From contig KV419396.1 of the NCBI GenBank assembly GCA_001630475.1, forward strand, positions 744,001 to 808,000: a stretch of 64,000 nucleotides of DNA. Reading direction: 5' to 3'. The notes below the pieces were generated by a model. That model was not told where the DNA came from. It searched no databases and saw nothing but the letters and a program-made list of their open reading frames with translations. This DNA is from Sistotremastrum niveocremeum HHB9708. Lineage: Eukaryota; Basidiomycota; Agaricomycetes; Sistotremastrales; Sistotremastraceae. The translations under genes and the position numbers were made by a program. The number at the start of each line of letters is the position of its first letter. The stretch's first letter is position 1. Shown here piece after piece: positions 24,201 to 35,017 of the stretch.

Positions 24201-25259
24201 TTTCAGGCAATGACACTGGCGATTCTGAGTTACAAAAAGTTCACATAACCTTACGAATACCTCGAGCCCCTGTTATAGGAGATAAATTTTCGTCCCGGCA
24301 CGGCCAAAAGGGTGTATGCTCTCAGAAATGGCCAGCCGTCGACATGCCGTTCAGTGAAAGTGGGATGCAACCGGACGTTATCATCAATCCTCACGCTTTC
24401 CCAAGTCGAATGACAATTGGAATGTTGGTCGAGAGTATGGCCGGCAAGGCTGGGGCAATGCACGGACTGGCTCAAGATGCCACCCCATTCACGTGCGTAG
24501 GAGTATCCCGACGTCTGTTGGAAGTTCTGACCTCCTTCAAGGTTCTCTGAAGAAGACACAGCTATCGACTATTTCGGAAAGCAATTGCGTGCTGCGGGGT
24601 ACAACTACTACGGGAACGAACCTATGTACTCAGGTATCACTGGGGAGGAGTTTGCTGCCGATATTTATATTGGAGTCGTGTACTATCAACGACTACGGCA
24701 CATGGTTCTAGATAAGTTCCAGGTCAGAACGACGGGTCCCGTCGATCCAGTCACCAGACAACCAGTCAAAGTACGTATACACTATTTGACAGTAAGACAA
24801 CGCCTGATTTCTCTATTATAGGGCCGAAAGCGTGCTGGCGGGATTCGATTTGGTGAAATGGAACGAGATGCTCTCATTGCTCACGGAACTGCTTTCCTCC
24901 TACAAGATCGTCTGATGAACTGTTCGGATTATTCGACAGCTTGGGTATGCAAAACCTGCGGCAGTATGATCACGTTAGGCTACGACGATTTGATGACGAC
25001 TACGAGATCTGGGTCATTGTCTCAAGGAGTTGGTGGTCCCGGAGGTGAATATTGTCGCGTTTGTAGGGCTAAGGCAGAGGAAGCCAAGGCCAGTCCAGCC
25101 ACGGATGGAAGCGATATTCGACTTCAAGTCCCCAGTGAATATGTCCTTCGTTCGCCAAAAGCCGGCGAGATGGACATCATCGCAGTCCCGTACGTTTTCA
25201 GATATCTATGCGCAGAGTTGGCTTCGATGGGGATTGCTATATCACTCGAAGTCGCCTAA
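21216..25259 (+). CDS. RPA2: RNA polymerase I second-largest subunit
   Basis: About ten exons from the ATG at 21216 ([15 protein letters not shown]). The protein follows the Pol I beta-subunit order: protrusion/lobe ([21 protein letters not shown]), fork ([17 protein letters not shown], then [20 protein letters not shown]), hybrid-binding core ([40 protein letters not shown]) and wall ([17 protein letters not shown]), and the C-terminal zinc ribbon clamp ([15 protein letters not shown] ... YCRVCRAKA). With Rpa190 it forms the active centre that transcribes rDNA. The intron at about 22708-22759 must use donor GTACGA and acceptor TTTGCAG to give [11 protein letters not shown]. Every conserved block is intact. 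It converges on the histone-doublet gene, 211 bp apart. Confidence 0.96.
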
Positions 25260-25470
25260 ACTCTAATTTTTCCATGGTGTTTTTATATAATTCATAATCT
25301 GTAGCTACAATTAATAAATCCCTGATAACAATGGAAGCAGTTTGAGGCTGTTGCTCAAGAGGGCACAAGAATGGGAAAGGTGGAACAATGGCCAGATCAA
25401 ATCCGTATGAGGACAGACGCGCGATTCGATCCGCACGATAATTAGGGTATCAACGAAGCAAATTTGAGGA

Positions 25471-28400
25471 TTAAACAGGAGTCCCTATTCTAGAGGACCA
25501 AGTATCAGTGGAATCGCCCAAAAGATAATCTACCAGCCCATTGTGTTCCACAGTCACGACTTGACCACGGTCATTGGACGGAACGGGGACGTTTTCGATG
25601 TGAGTATCTGTTCGCAAGCCATTTCTGGCCAAAAACATATCGACAAGGAGCCGACACTCGTCTGCACTCTTGGCCCTTTCAAGGAGCTTAGGCAGTTCGT
25701 TAAATGGTGGCATTGGCGGCTGAACTCTGCTAATACTGCGCGACGGAGCCTGCCGGATGGGCGAGGATTTTTCTCCTCGATGATCAACCGACACAGTAGT
25801 GCTGCTTCTGGCAGAAGGCGATACTGGTGACGGTTCCGGAATCTCGATCGGGTGTGAAGGCATCTCGACTATAGCTACCGGGCGCTTCGGGAATGCTGCA
25901 GAGCGAGGACTGCTTGCCGCCGATTTTGTAGACAATGGAGATGGTTGTACATAAGTGGGATCAACGACTGTTTCGCTCATTGAATGATCAGACGATACAG
26001 GTTTTCGAGCGAGAGAGGCGGTTCGAGGTGAGGGTACAATCATAGGAGGGTCTGCAGGAGCGGGAGCAGAACGGAGCGGTGGTGGTATCTGGGTAGAAGT
26101 CTGATAGATGGAGGACGAAGGGGATAAAGCAGGAGGCCGGGGAGGGCGAGGGAAATTCTGCAGATTTGAAACCGAACGCTTGCCATTCAAAGTTTGCCTG
26201 GGAGGACCGTTCAGAGAGCGTGAAAAGGTATCATCTTCGCTGGGTCGTGCAGAGGCGAGACGTTCTGAGGATCCGCGGCTCGTCAGCCTGGACACCATGG
26301 AACGGAAACGTCCGCCGGACTTGCGAGGTTCCGGTAGAGAAGAGTTATTGATGGAAGGCGCTTCGGGAGGACCATCGGCGAGAAAGTCCATCAAGTCTCT
26401 GGCGTTGCTTGAAACTGCCATAGCAGGCTTGGGAGTCAGGGACGATTTGATAACAGGTTCCTCGCTGTCAGAGCCATTCATAATGTCATCTAAATCCAGC
26501 GATTCTCTGTTGCGGGAGGGCTTCCTAGACTGTAGTTGTGGGCCGGGACCAGCTTGCATTCCCATTTGAGCTAATTTATTATTTGTGGGCATCGGAGGAT
26601 CTAGAGGGTAGAACGTTCAATAGAGCGATCGAGGTCAGAAAAAAAAATCACGAACGGAATTGAGGTTGCGGCGCTTGTGATGAACCTTCAGTACGAGATC
26701 GAGGGCGTGAAACGGGAGGCCTGTTCGGCGAAGGGATTGTAGGAAATGCCTGCGCGCCCTGGGCCATGGGCTGCTGCTGCTGCTGAGCAGACACCAAAGG
26801 ACCTCCCGGAGGTGGTCTTGAACTAGGTCCTCGATTGACTGGGGACTCTTCTTCATCTTCGTCGATAGAATCCACTGGATTCCGGACAATTCTGGTGTTG
26901 GACACGGTGCGAGAAACCGGCGCGGCAGGCTTGCGTTCTCCCTGACCAGGCCTTTCGGGACTCGCCACGTTTTCTTTCGGGGTCGCCGTTGTGTCTGCGG
27001 CAGGAGGCGGCACACGACCTAAGCGGTTCCCTCGCTTACTAGCGACCTACAAACCATGGTCAAAATCGGTCTATGGGGATGCACGAGCACCTACATCGAA
27101 AGATCTGAGTCTGTCAGGGGTCAATGATACTTTCATCGTCGTGCCAGACTTCATCAAATCATCAAAGTCTTGGATACTGTCGTCGTCCTAATGTCATAGT
27201 GGTGAGCAAGAGAAACGCCAAATCATGCTAAAAAACTCCGACCATGTCGTCAAGAATTGAACTCGCCCCATTAGCTTCAATGTGTGCGGAATATTTGCGT
27301 GAAGCTTCGCTCATCTGAGAATTAGTTCTCTTGTGAAGGGGAAGTGGTTGGTCAGTCGTTTCTTCACTAGATTCTCCATTTCCATTTCCATTCCCATTCT
27401 TGATCATCTTAATGGCTCTAGCCTTCTCGGAGGAATTTTTCGAGGAAGACGGAGAACTCGAATGGCCACTCTGCTTTGACGTTCGACCGTCCGCAGGGAC
27501 ATTGGACGGTACTGGCGAACCAGTACGGGAAGATGGTCGCGACTCCTCACTTGCTCGAGAAAACGATTTACTTCTGCGCGGATGCATGGCATTAGCCTGG
27601 GCGACGATTTGCTCTTGGACTGGAGGCATCGCGGACACTGAGTTTGGGAGTCAGGATAAATATTCAAGGAACACACCTTTCATCACTTTGAACAACCCAT
27701 AAATACTCTCGTCTTCACACAGCGCAACATACAAATCATGGACATGTGCTATGGTCCGACTGCTATCCCGGGCGACTACACGACCGACATTTGCTAATAT
27801 GTGCCTGAAGCGGCGTTTCAGTGTGATTCGGAGAAGCGGTCATGGAACTTACTGGCAGACCGATCTGTCAAAGACAAAATCAGCCCAGGAAAAATGGCGG
27901 TACCACTCGCACTCACTCTAGGATAGCAGTTAAATATAACGCGGCCGGAGCGATTGAAGATGTTCTTGGAGAAGCTGCACCCCCAGCATGAGCCATGCGA
28001 ACCTGCAACCGTGCCTCTGCTTCGTTGTCTTCATCCACGTCGTTGAGAGTGGCATAGGCCTCGCATTTGAGCCTGAGCAACTAACGTGGGAAGGGTCAGG
28101 AATACGTTTCTGAGCAGGAAAAACAGACGCACCTCAAAAGCTGGCTGCAATGGGAAGTCGTGGATGGTTTGCTCGTCTGTTGGCTGAGGAGAAGTGGGCT
28201 GAGTCCGCTCCCAATAAGCTCTGAGCTCCAATTCTGCCTCCAGAAGAGCTTCCTTCCCCAGGGGTGTTGGTAAAATTCTTAAAAGACCACTTTTAAGGCG
28301 TTGAGTGGCCAAGGAACGTGCAGAACTGATGATGAGCCATAGCAGCTCGTCTAAAAGAGCGTTGATGTACGAGAGAGCGTCTGTTTTCAGTCTAGTCGGC

Positions 28401-28521
28401 CGGATTTCGGACAGGATTACATCCGCAGAGCGGGAGGAGAGATATACAGGGACTGAAGGCGAAGACATGAGAGTTGAGCGTAAGAAAAAGACAATTAGCA
28501 CTGACCGTGGTCGGTAGCCAT
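25471..28521 (-). CDS. Tandem histone-fold (SOS histone-domain-like) protein with long disordered tail
   Basis: At least ten exons from the ATG at 28521; the first five are 28506-28521, 28133-28452, 27917-28080, 27853-27864 and 27677-27804. Residues about 14-88 form an H2B-like fold (KTDALSYINALLDELLWLI ... LPTPLGKEALLEAELELR). Residues about 155-213 form an H2A-like fold (APAALYLTAILESVCQHIL, ARDSSRTIAHVHDLYVALC, EDESIYGLFK). From memory this pair most resembles the N-terminal histone doublet of SOS, but no RasGEF domain follows. Instead come about 650 mostly disordered residues rich in Ser, Pro and Arg, with conserved-looking islands DFDDLMKSGTTMKVSLTP, DLMDFLADGPPEAP and a C-terminal helix ERAKSADECRLLVDMFLAR. 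I know no named fungal family for it. Function is unknown; lipid or DNA binding are both open. Confidence 0.8.
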
Positions 28522-28978
28522 TGAGCTAGCGACCTGAGAGTTTGGCGTCTGATTGGGAGCAGAGCTCGGCGGGATTTCAAACGTATTTTTTGATGTATTT
28601 TACAATTTCGAGCCCTATCTATGTTCCAATCAGAAGGCCATGCATCAGCCGATCCCCTCGTTTCTAATACATCAAGCACACGTTTTGGCCCCCGTCGGCA
28701 TCTCCTTTGTCTCTTTTTGTAACTCTAATCGCCCCCTGGAAACAATAGCGTGTGGCAACGCCAGATACAGAAAATCAAGTTCGCACGACGCGCACCTGAT
28801 CATCCTAGTCAACAAAGCATATTCCACCCACTCGTAGGGTACATGGTAAATACAGAATATGATAGACTGGTCCTCCAACAGTTAAATGTCCAACATTAGA
28901 CGCGCGGCAATAAGATAGCAATCACAACAATTTGAACAAATTTCCGCAGCCAAGTACAGCCCGTGGATGCGCCAGAGA
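28522..28978. other. Intergenic: promoter of histone-doublet gene and 3' end of C2H2 gene
   Basis: In this 457-bp gap only short, unsupported ORFs occur on either strand. The left part serves the gene starting at 28521, the right part is probably the 3' UTR of the zinc-finger gene. Nothing else seen. Confidence 0.55.
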
Positions 28979-31900
28979 TCAATACTCAAGTGAGGAGGAC
29001 ATCCCGGAGAGGCTTCCCAACAGCGGGTCTGCAACTGACTCTTGCCGGTTTTGACCATGATCTTCATCAAGGTCGTTAATCAGATCCAAGCTGTCGACGT
29101 CATTTCCGGGGTGTCCAAGATCTTGTTCAAACGTCACGGCGCTCGAATGGATACCTCTGAGGAAGCGATAATCGGCTCCTGATCCAAAAAGACGAGTAAC
29201 AGGATCCTCAGCCGGGTCTTCGTCTTCGTCGACATCGAATGTCGCCGGGTCCGCAACGTTCATGCGGGCAAGTGGTGGTCGAGCAGGAGTAGAAAGGCGA
29301 GTTGGACTCGGACTGGCCTGCTCGAGGTGGCGACGAGACAGACGTTCCACCTGCCAATATTATTGAACAACACACGTTACTGAGTCTAGTGAAGCTACGT
29401 ACCACCATAGATACTTTGATCCGCCGTTCTTTTGATATCGGTTTCCGTCGGACCTCTCCTGCCACAGCGATGTGAACGGGTAAGTTCTCTGGGAGCGCTT
29501 CCAAATCTGGCTCTGGAGGAATGTATGGGATAGGATCTGGAAAGGGCCTAAGAACGCCATTTTTGTGACTCCGTTTTTGATGGTCTATGAGATCGGTAGC
29601 GGCAGCAAACGCTTGGTTGCAACCTATTTGATGGTGAACTCATATTTCATGACATGGCATTGCATTTTCACCTTGGTAGCAGCAGAATAGCCGTTCGCGG
29701 ATGTGTGTGCGGCAATGTATAGACAATTTTTGAACGGTTCTGAAACTCAAGTGACAACCCTGCCAGTGACAGCTATACGACCCCTGCGCTTGTGTTACAA
29801 CTTATGCAGGACGATCGAAGGGAAGACCATACAAGAGAATTGAGACTGTCGCCTAGATGATTCTTTGACACATGTCGAAACAGTCTGTCACCAGAGTCGA
29901 GAGTTCTCTGGCATCCTTCCCATTTGCAGATGACCAGCCTTGCACGTCGCAGCGAATCCTCAGTGGCATTGCGCTCATTCGTGACTTGTTCTATTCAAGA
30001 TAGGTGGGCTTAGCCTTACGAAATGTAATTACAGGACCGCACCAGCATAACGAGCATCCTCTTCTGCAGGCGACGTCAGACTCCGACATAAATCCCGGTT
30101 CCGGAGTAAAGACTAACCAGCTTTTTCCAGCGCCCGCATTTCTCTCTTAGTCGACAATCTGTACCCTGGAGGAAGCGATGGGACGAATATATAGAATGGC
30201 TGTGATGGAGGGCTCTCAGGTAACGCAGATTGAGCCTCAAGCCCGGCGTGGCTCTGTACTGAGCCTTGGTCCGTCTGAAAAGGAGTGTCGTCTGGAGGAT
30301 TCGAGAAATGCGAACGACCGCCCGGAGATTCCGGAGAATTGAGGAAAAGAGGCACCGTGGTCTCTGAGCTCGATTGCAGAGTAGCAATTGGGGGGCTATC
30401 CGGCAATTTACTGGTGGACGCTACGGGTTGAGGTGGATCAATGGGCGCCCTCACCACTGGAGCAGAGAGCGGTTGCTTCACTGGATTAACGGCAGCTGCA
30501 GGAACGGGAGCGGAGTCAGCAGTGACATCAATGCGGCGTTTCTTTCTCTTTCTGGGTGTCTCAGTGTCACTGATCCCGTCCTCTATTAAAGCTTGGATAG
30601 CCAATTGAGCAATGTCATCCTCCGGCGCAACTTTAGATTTACGCGGACTTTTCTTAGCCGGTTTCGCTTTCGGGGCAGCTGTTGCAGCAGGGAGGGGAGC
30701 TGTTAGGGGAGCTGAAGAAGTTGACGCTGCCGTGCGCTGGTTGGGTAATTGACTGGGCGGCGTCACGTTTGATCTCATCGTCGACACCACTAATGGTGCA
30801 CGTGTTTGTCCATGTGATCCGCCATTGTGCGAAGCTTGAGGGATCTGATACCATGGAATCGATACCCCAGCTTGAGACGGGGGGACAGTAGGGCCAACGG
30901 CTTGAGAGACAGAGGCCGGAGCTTCATTGCTGGGAGCCGTAGCAGAAGGGAGAGAGGCAACACTCTGCGACTGTTGAGCATCCTTGGCAGGCTCACCAGT
31001 GCCCGTCGCAGGAGCGCTGAGGCTCGTCGGCACCGGCTGTGGCGGCGCCACATTGACGGGCTCTTTCTGGACAGTCTGGGTCGGTGGATCGATATTGCTC
31101 TGCGCAATTTCACTCGGTGCATCATCGTCGAGTGTTATAGGGGAGGCAGCGGTCCCGTTCGCCGGCAACTTCGAAGCAACACGCATCTGTACAACAGGAT
31201 TAAAATGGCTCATTGAACGGGGGAAATGACCGACCTGGGCAGTATCGGGCGCCTGACTCCCTGACGGAGGACCAAGAGCTCCTGTCAAACTACTTTCCGA
31301 GGTTATTTGACTTGATCCCGCAATCCATCCAGCATTCGAAGGACCTAAATCTATTGATAAGCACAGATCAATTCGAAAAGTTTGAACTTACGGTGGGCAG
31401 CATAGTCCGCACGATTTGCGATAACTGGAGTGGTGTTAGAACTGGGGGCTTGACTAGGCACAGGGACGGGAGCCTGAGTTTGGTGGTGGTGTGTTTGTGA
31501 GGTGGACTGAACAGCATTGTGATGCTGTTGGACATGTTGTGGTGCAATATTACTAGAGCGTTGGGGCGGTGGGTAATTCTGAACATTATTAGAGGCTACA
31601 GGTTGTGGTACCCGGTGGTGTCGGGCTATTATCTCTACTTCCTGCCGGATCATTTGAGAAGTAGGATAAGGGTATTGAAGCTGGACCTGCTGAGGTTGTT
31701 GAGACGTGCTGGGGCGATTCAGGAAGCCGTTAGGATGCGAATAGTATGGATTATATTGAGCTGGAGGGCGATTGGGCTGGTGATGAGGCTGTTGATGAGA
31801 CTGTTGATGAGGCTGAGGAGGTTGAGGGAGAGACTGTGGAGGAGGCTGCCGTGTGTGGTGTTGAGGGGGCTGCTGGCTGGTCTGCTGAATGGCTTGCTGA

Positions 31901-32525
31901 ACCGCCTGCTGAACAGGATGCGGCAACTGTTGCTGCATGCGGAGCCTGTGAAGGTGCTGGTTCTGACTCTGCTCCTGAGCCTGACGCTGATTATGATAAA
32001 ATGGCGACTGTTGGAAATTATGATTAGGCTCGTGAGGGCTTGCGACCGGGGAAGGGTGATCAGAACCGCGAGACTGTCGCGAAGAACGTCTCACAGGACC
32101 ATTGTGCCCTGGAATTTCTTCGATTCTCGCTGAAGGAACAGCATTGCGGGGAAGGGCCGAGGATGAAGCGACAGGCTGGGGTGCCTGGGGTGGAATTGGG
32201 ATCTGAACATTTGGTATATCGATGTGTTCGGGTACAGGTTGCCCCATTTCATGATAACTGATCAAACGCGTTAAGAGAAAGAAACTACCATCCAAATAGG
32301 AAGGGCTCACATTTTCTGGACCTGATGTCGATACAGAGCCTGCTCGTTCGCTATTCGAACTTGCAACAGCTTCTGTTGACCAACCTCCAAGTGTTGCTTC
32401 ATTTGCTCGTAGACATTCTGGTCGTATGCAACCTGATCTCCCCTATCCAATAATTCCTGAAGAGAGGGCACTGCATGCAAGATCTGCATAGCCCCATGGT
32501 GGGCGTTAGGTTGACCATTTTGCAT
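28979..32525 (-). CDS. Glutamine/proline-rich protein with three C-terminal C2H2 zinc fingers
   Basis: Multi-exon gene from the ATG at 32525. A helical, probably coiled-coil N-terminus (LQELLDRGDQVAYDQNVYEQ ... ALYRHQVQKIYHEM) leads to a Gln/His/Pro-rich stretch (codons between about 31700 and 31990), then disordered sequence with a KKSPRKSK basic patch and PRKRKKRRID nuclear signal. Three GLI-type fingers with four residues between the cysteines lie on separate exons: CKWEGC...H..H near 29870-29930, CHWQGCHLSFRTVQKLSIH near 29700-29780, and CCYQGCNQAFAAATDLIDH near 29565-29625. A Ser/acidic tail ends the protein. It is probably a DNA-binding transcription or chromatin factor; PacC/Rim101 and AEBP2 also carry three such fingers, but I cannot assign it to either. 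Confidence 0.78.
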
Positions 32526-32689
32526 GTCGAAGGCGACAAGTTTGAAAGCGCCTTCAGAGGCTTTCGAACCGATCGGAGTATGAATTGCAAGCTCAAGCTC
32601 TCGGAGATCCCTCTTTAGGTATCTCCGCGATTATCCGATGTCATCCGACCCGGAGTCAAATCATCTGCACTTGCATTCTATTCTTTTGC

Positions 32690-33981
32690 ATGGCACTCTT
32701 CTCGAGGTCTATTGCCACAGCCGCAACTCGCCCGACGCGAGCTGCTGTCGCGTCCCGATCAACTCCTATCAACCCGAACAGCGTTGGGCCATTCCAGGTC
32801 TTTGATAGAAATGCCAAGAGAGCGCAAAGGGATAGAGCAGCACTGCGCGATGGCGGACACCGTAGCCGAACTGTGGACTATCTTCGAAACGAAGTCGCAG
32901 AGAATATGATAGAAAGGCTTTTAGTAAGTCACTGCTACGCTTTTTATGCAGCATGCTGAAGCCATTGCGTAGGACGTGAAACGACGTTTCTCAGAAATTG
33001 TGGATGTCGGAAGTGGCCCAGGCCACTTTGCAAAGTTGCTGGATCAGAACGTCACAGACAAAGTCACCATGTTGGATATGAGTGGTGAATACAATCTTCG
33101 GTCCGATTGATTGAACCTAAAGAGAACACAGAAAAACTACTTCATCGCGATCCAGACTCGGATTTTGAAGGCAAGTTGTCCAGACCAGATCAACGTTCTG
33201 TCTCTAAAATATTTATATTAGTGGATGTTCAGCGTATGCATGCCGATGAAGAGTCCCTACTCAACTCCTTGAAACCGTCCTCTGTTCCCGCTATTACGTC
33301 ATGTCTGTCATTGCACTGGACCAACGACCTTCCAGGAGTGCTGATACAAATACGCGAGGCATTACTACCTGATGGCCTGTTCCTGGGTGCGATGCTGGGA
33401 GGGGATACTCTGTTTGAGCTTCGCACGAGCTTGCAACTCGCAGAGGTGGAGCGCGAGGGCGGTCTGGGCATTCGAGTTTCACCTATGACGGGTTTGTGCA
33501 GGGCCAACAGTCGCGAGTCATCACGCTGATTGCTCGGTCAGACACTCGAGACGTGACGAATCTCCTAGGACGCGCCGGCTTCACTCTGCTCACCGTTGAT
33601 ATCGACGAAGTCAGATTTGCGTATCCCTCCATCTTCGAGTTGATGGAAGACTTGCAGAGCATGGGCGAAAGCAATGCGGTTGTCGAGAGGTTCGCCGTCG
33701 ATTCATATCCCCGAGATCTCTTCTCATCTATCGTAGGAGACCCTTGATCAAGCGAGACATCCTGACTGCGGCTTCTGCCATTTATCAGTCAATGCATGGT
33801 CTCGAGGAGGGAGGTATTCCTGCCACATTCCAAGTCATATATATGGTACGCTGTCAAACTATCTTGAGTGGCATTGTATCTCAATCTTCTGTTTTTTTAG
33901 ATCGGATGGAAACCTGACCCACGGCAGCCGAAGCCACTGGAACGGGGTACTGGCAAGACAAATCTTCAAGATGTGCTCTAA
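32690..33981 (+). CDS. NDUFAF5: NDUFAF5-type mitochondrial arginine hydroxylase/methyltransferase-fold complex I assembly factor
   Basis: Seven exons from the ATG at 32690. The N-terminus [19 protein letters not shown] looks like a mitochondrial presequence. Then [15 protein letters not shown], the SAM-binding motif I ([16 protein letters not shown]), [53 protein letters not shown] and [17 protein letters not shown], all in the family's order. NDUFAF5 hydroxylates an arginine of complex I subunit NDUFS7 during assembly, which implies this fungus has a proton-pumping complex I. Two introns are odd: one of only 38 nt (33085-33122) and one with a GC donor (33171-33221); both are needed to keep DMSENTEK and [13 protein letters not shown] in frame. 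Confidence 0.9.
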
Positions 33982-34041
33982 CATACATCGTTTCATACCA
34001 ACCTCACTCTGCCGTTCTGCACGACACGTATATCCTCAGCA

Positions 34042-34964
34042 CTATGCGGGTATAACTTTTCCCATCCACTCTAGCAATGCTCGAAGCTCTCTGGGATCCG
34101 CCGAGTGCTGGAGCCCGTCGTACTGGTTGAAGATAACACCCGTCATATCCTCAGCCGTCGAGCTCGCGCATTTCAACCCGAATTCCGAAGTCAAGATCTG
34201 GGCTGACTTCTGACCTATCTCGAACTTTACGACGGGATCTGCTGTCCCATGCCCCATGAATATCGGGAGTTTCTTGGCATGGTCAGAGAGCATCTGACGT
34301 GGGCTTGTCACTAGCCTTTCATCGATCCAAATGACCCAAAACGCACTGATTTTAATTTGTTTCGCAACGGTGCATATCCGCTTAGAGCAACGAGCCCTGC
34401 CAACCGACGCTCTGTAGTGAGGCCGGTCAAGAGTGACATTGCCGCTCCTTGACTGAAGCCTCCCAAGACAATTCTGTCAGATTTGATTCCGGCGTCGACC
34501 TCCGCGGTGATGAGCTGGTTGATTTGACGAGAAGAAACAAGCATCCCTTTCTCATCTTCTGGCCCATCAATTTTATCCAGACTCTGAATGTCGTACCTAG
34601 CGACCTTTCAGTTAGGACATCTCCTCAGTTGTAGCGACACTCGCCATGATGGACATTCCATTCCAAAGTTGATAGTGACTGGTTGATTGAAGCTGGTGGG
34701 GATTTAGGTTATCAAGTCCTAAATATATTTCAGGATTAATTGTACACACGCATGAGGCAGAATCCATTTGACGTGTGGCAGTTTGGGAGCAAACATGTCC
34801 GCCATGAACTTCCATCCTTCCCCGGTATCGCCTAGACCCTAGGATCGCGATAATTCAAAGATGCTCGCTATAAGTACGACCTTGCTAACATGAAGAAATA
34901 TAACTGTCGCGGTATGTTGCGCAATGGGCGCGATTGATAGAAATCTGAGAGATTGGAGAGCCAT
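34042..34964 (-). CDS. APT1: Acyl-protein thioesterase 1 (depalmitoylase, alpha/beta hydrolase)
   Basis: Five exons from the ATG at 34964: MALQSLRFLSIAP, then TATVIFLHGLGDTGEGWKF (oxyanion region), KLPHVKWILPHA, VTINFGMECPSWYDIQSL, the nucleophile elbow GFSQGAAMS, GHGTADPVV with the catalytic Asp, and DGLQHSADPRE with the catalytic His. This is the complete Ser-Asp-His triad of the APT1/lysophospholipase family, which removes palmitate from cytosolic faces of Ras and G-alpha proteins. The third intron (34597-34644) seems to use a GC donor so that Trp-Tyr-Asp is preserved. It converges on NDUFAF5 (60 bp between stops) and diverges from TRM10 (53 bp between starts). Confidence 0.93.
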
Positions 34965-35017
34965 CAAGATGGTGCTTCCGGCTTCCGACTAATCTACTCT
35001 GGCTTTTAGCATTCTCG
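34965..35017. promoter_or_regulatory. 53-bp divergent promoter between APT1 and TRM10
   Basis: Both start codons are fixed by conserved sequence close behind them, leaving 53 bp for two promoters and two 5' leaders. No TATA box is evident. Start sites are probably interleaved or overlap the opposite coding exon. Confidence 0.6.

Noticed and set aside
31519-32133. 204-residue plus-strand ORF opposite the Gln-rich region
   Set aside because: Leu/Arg-rich frame produced by the complement of a CAG/CAA-type Gln/Pro tract in the C2H2 gene.
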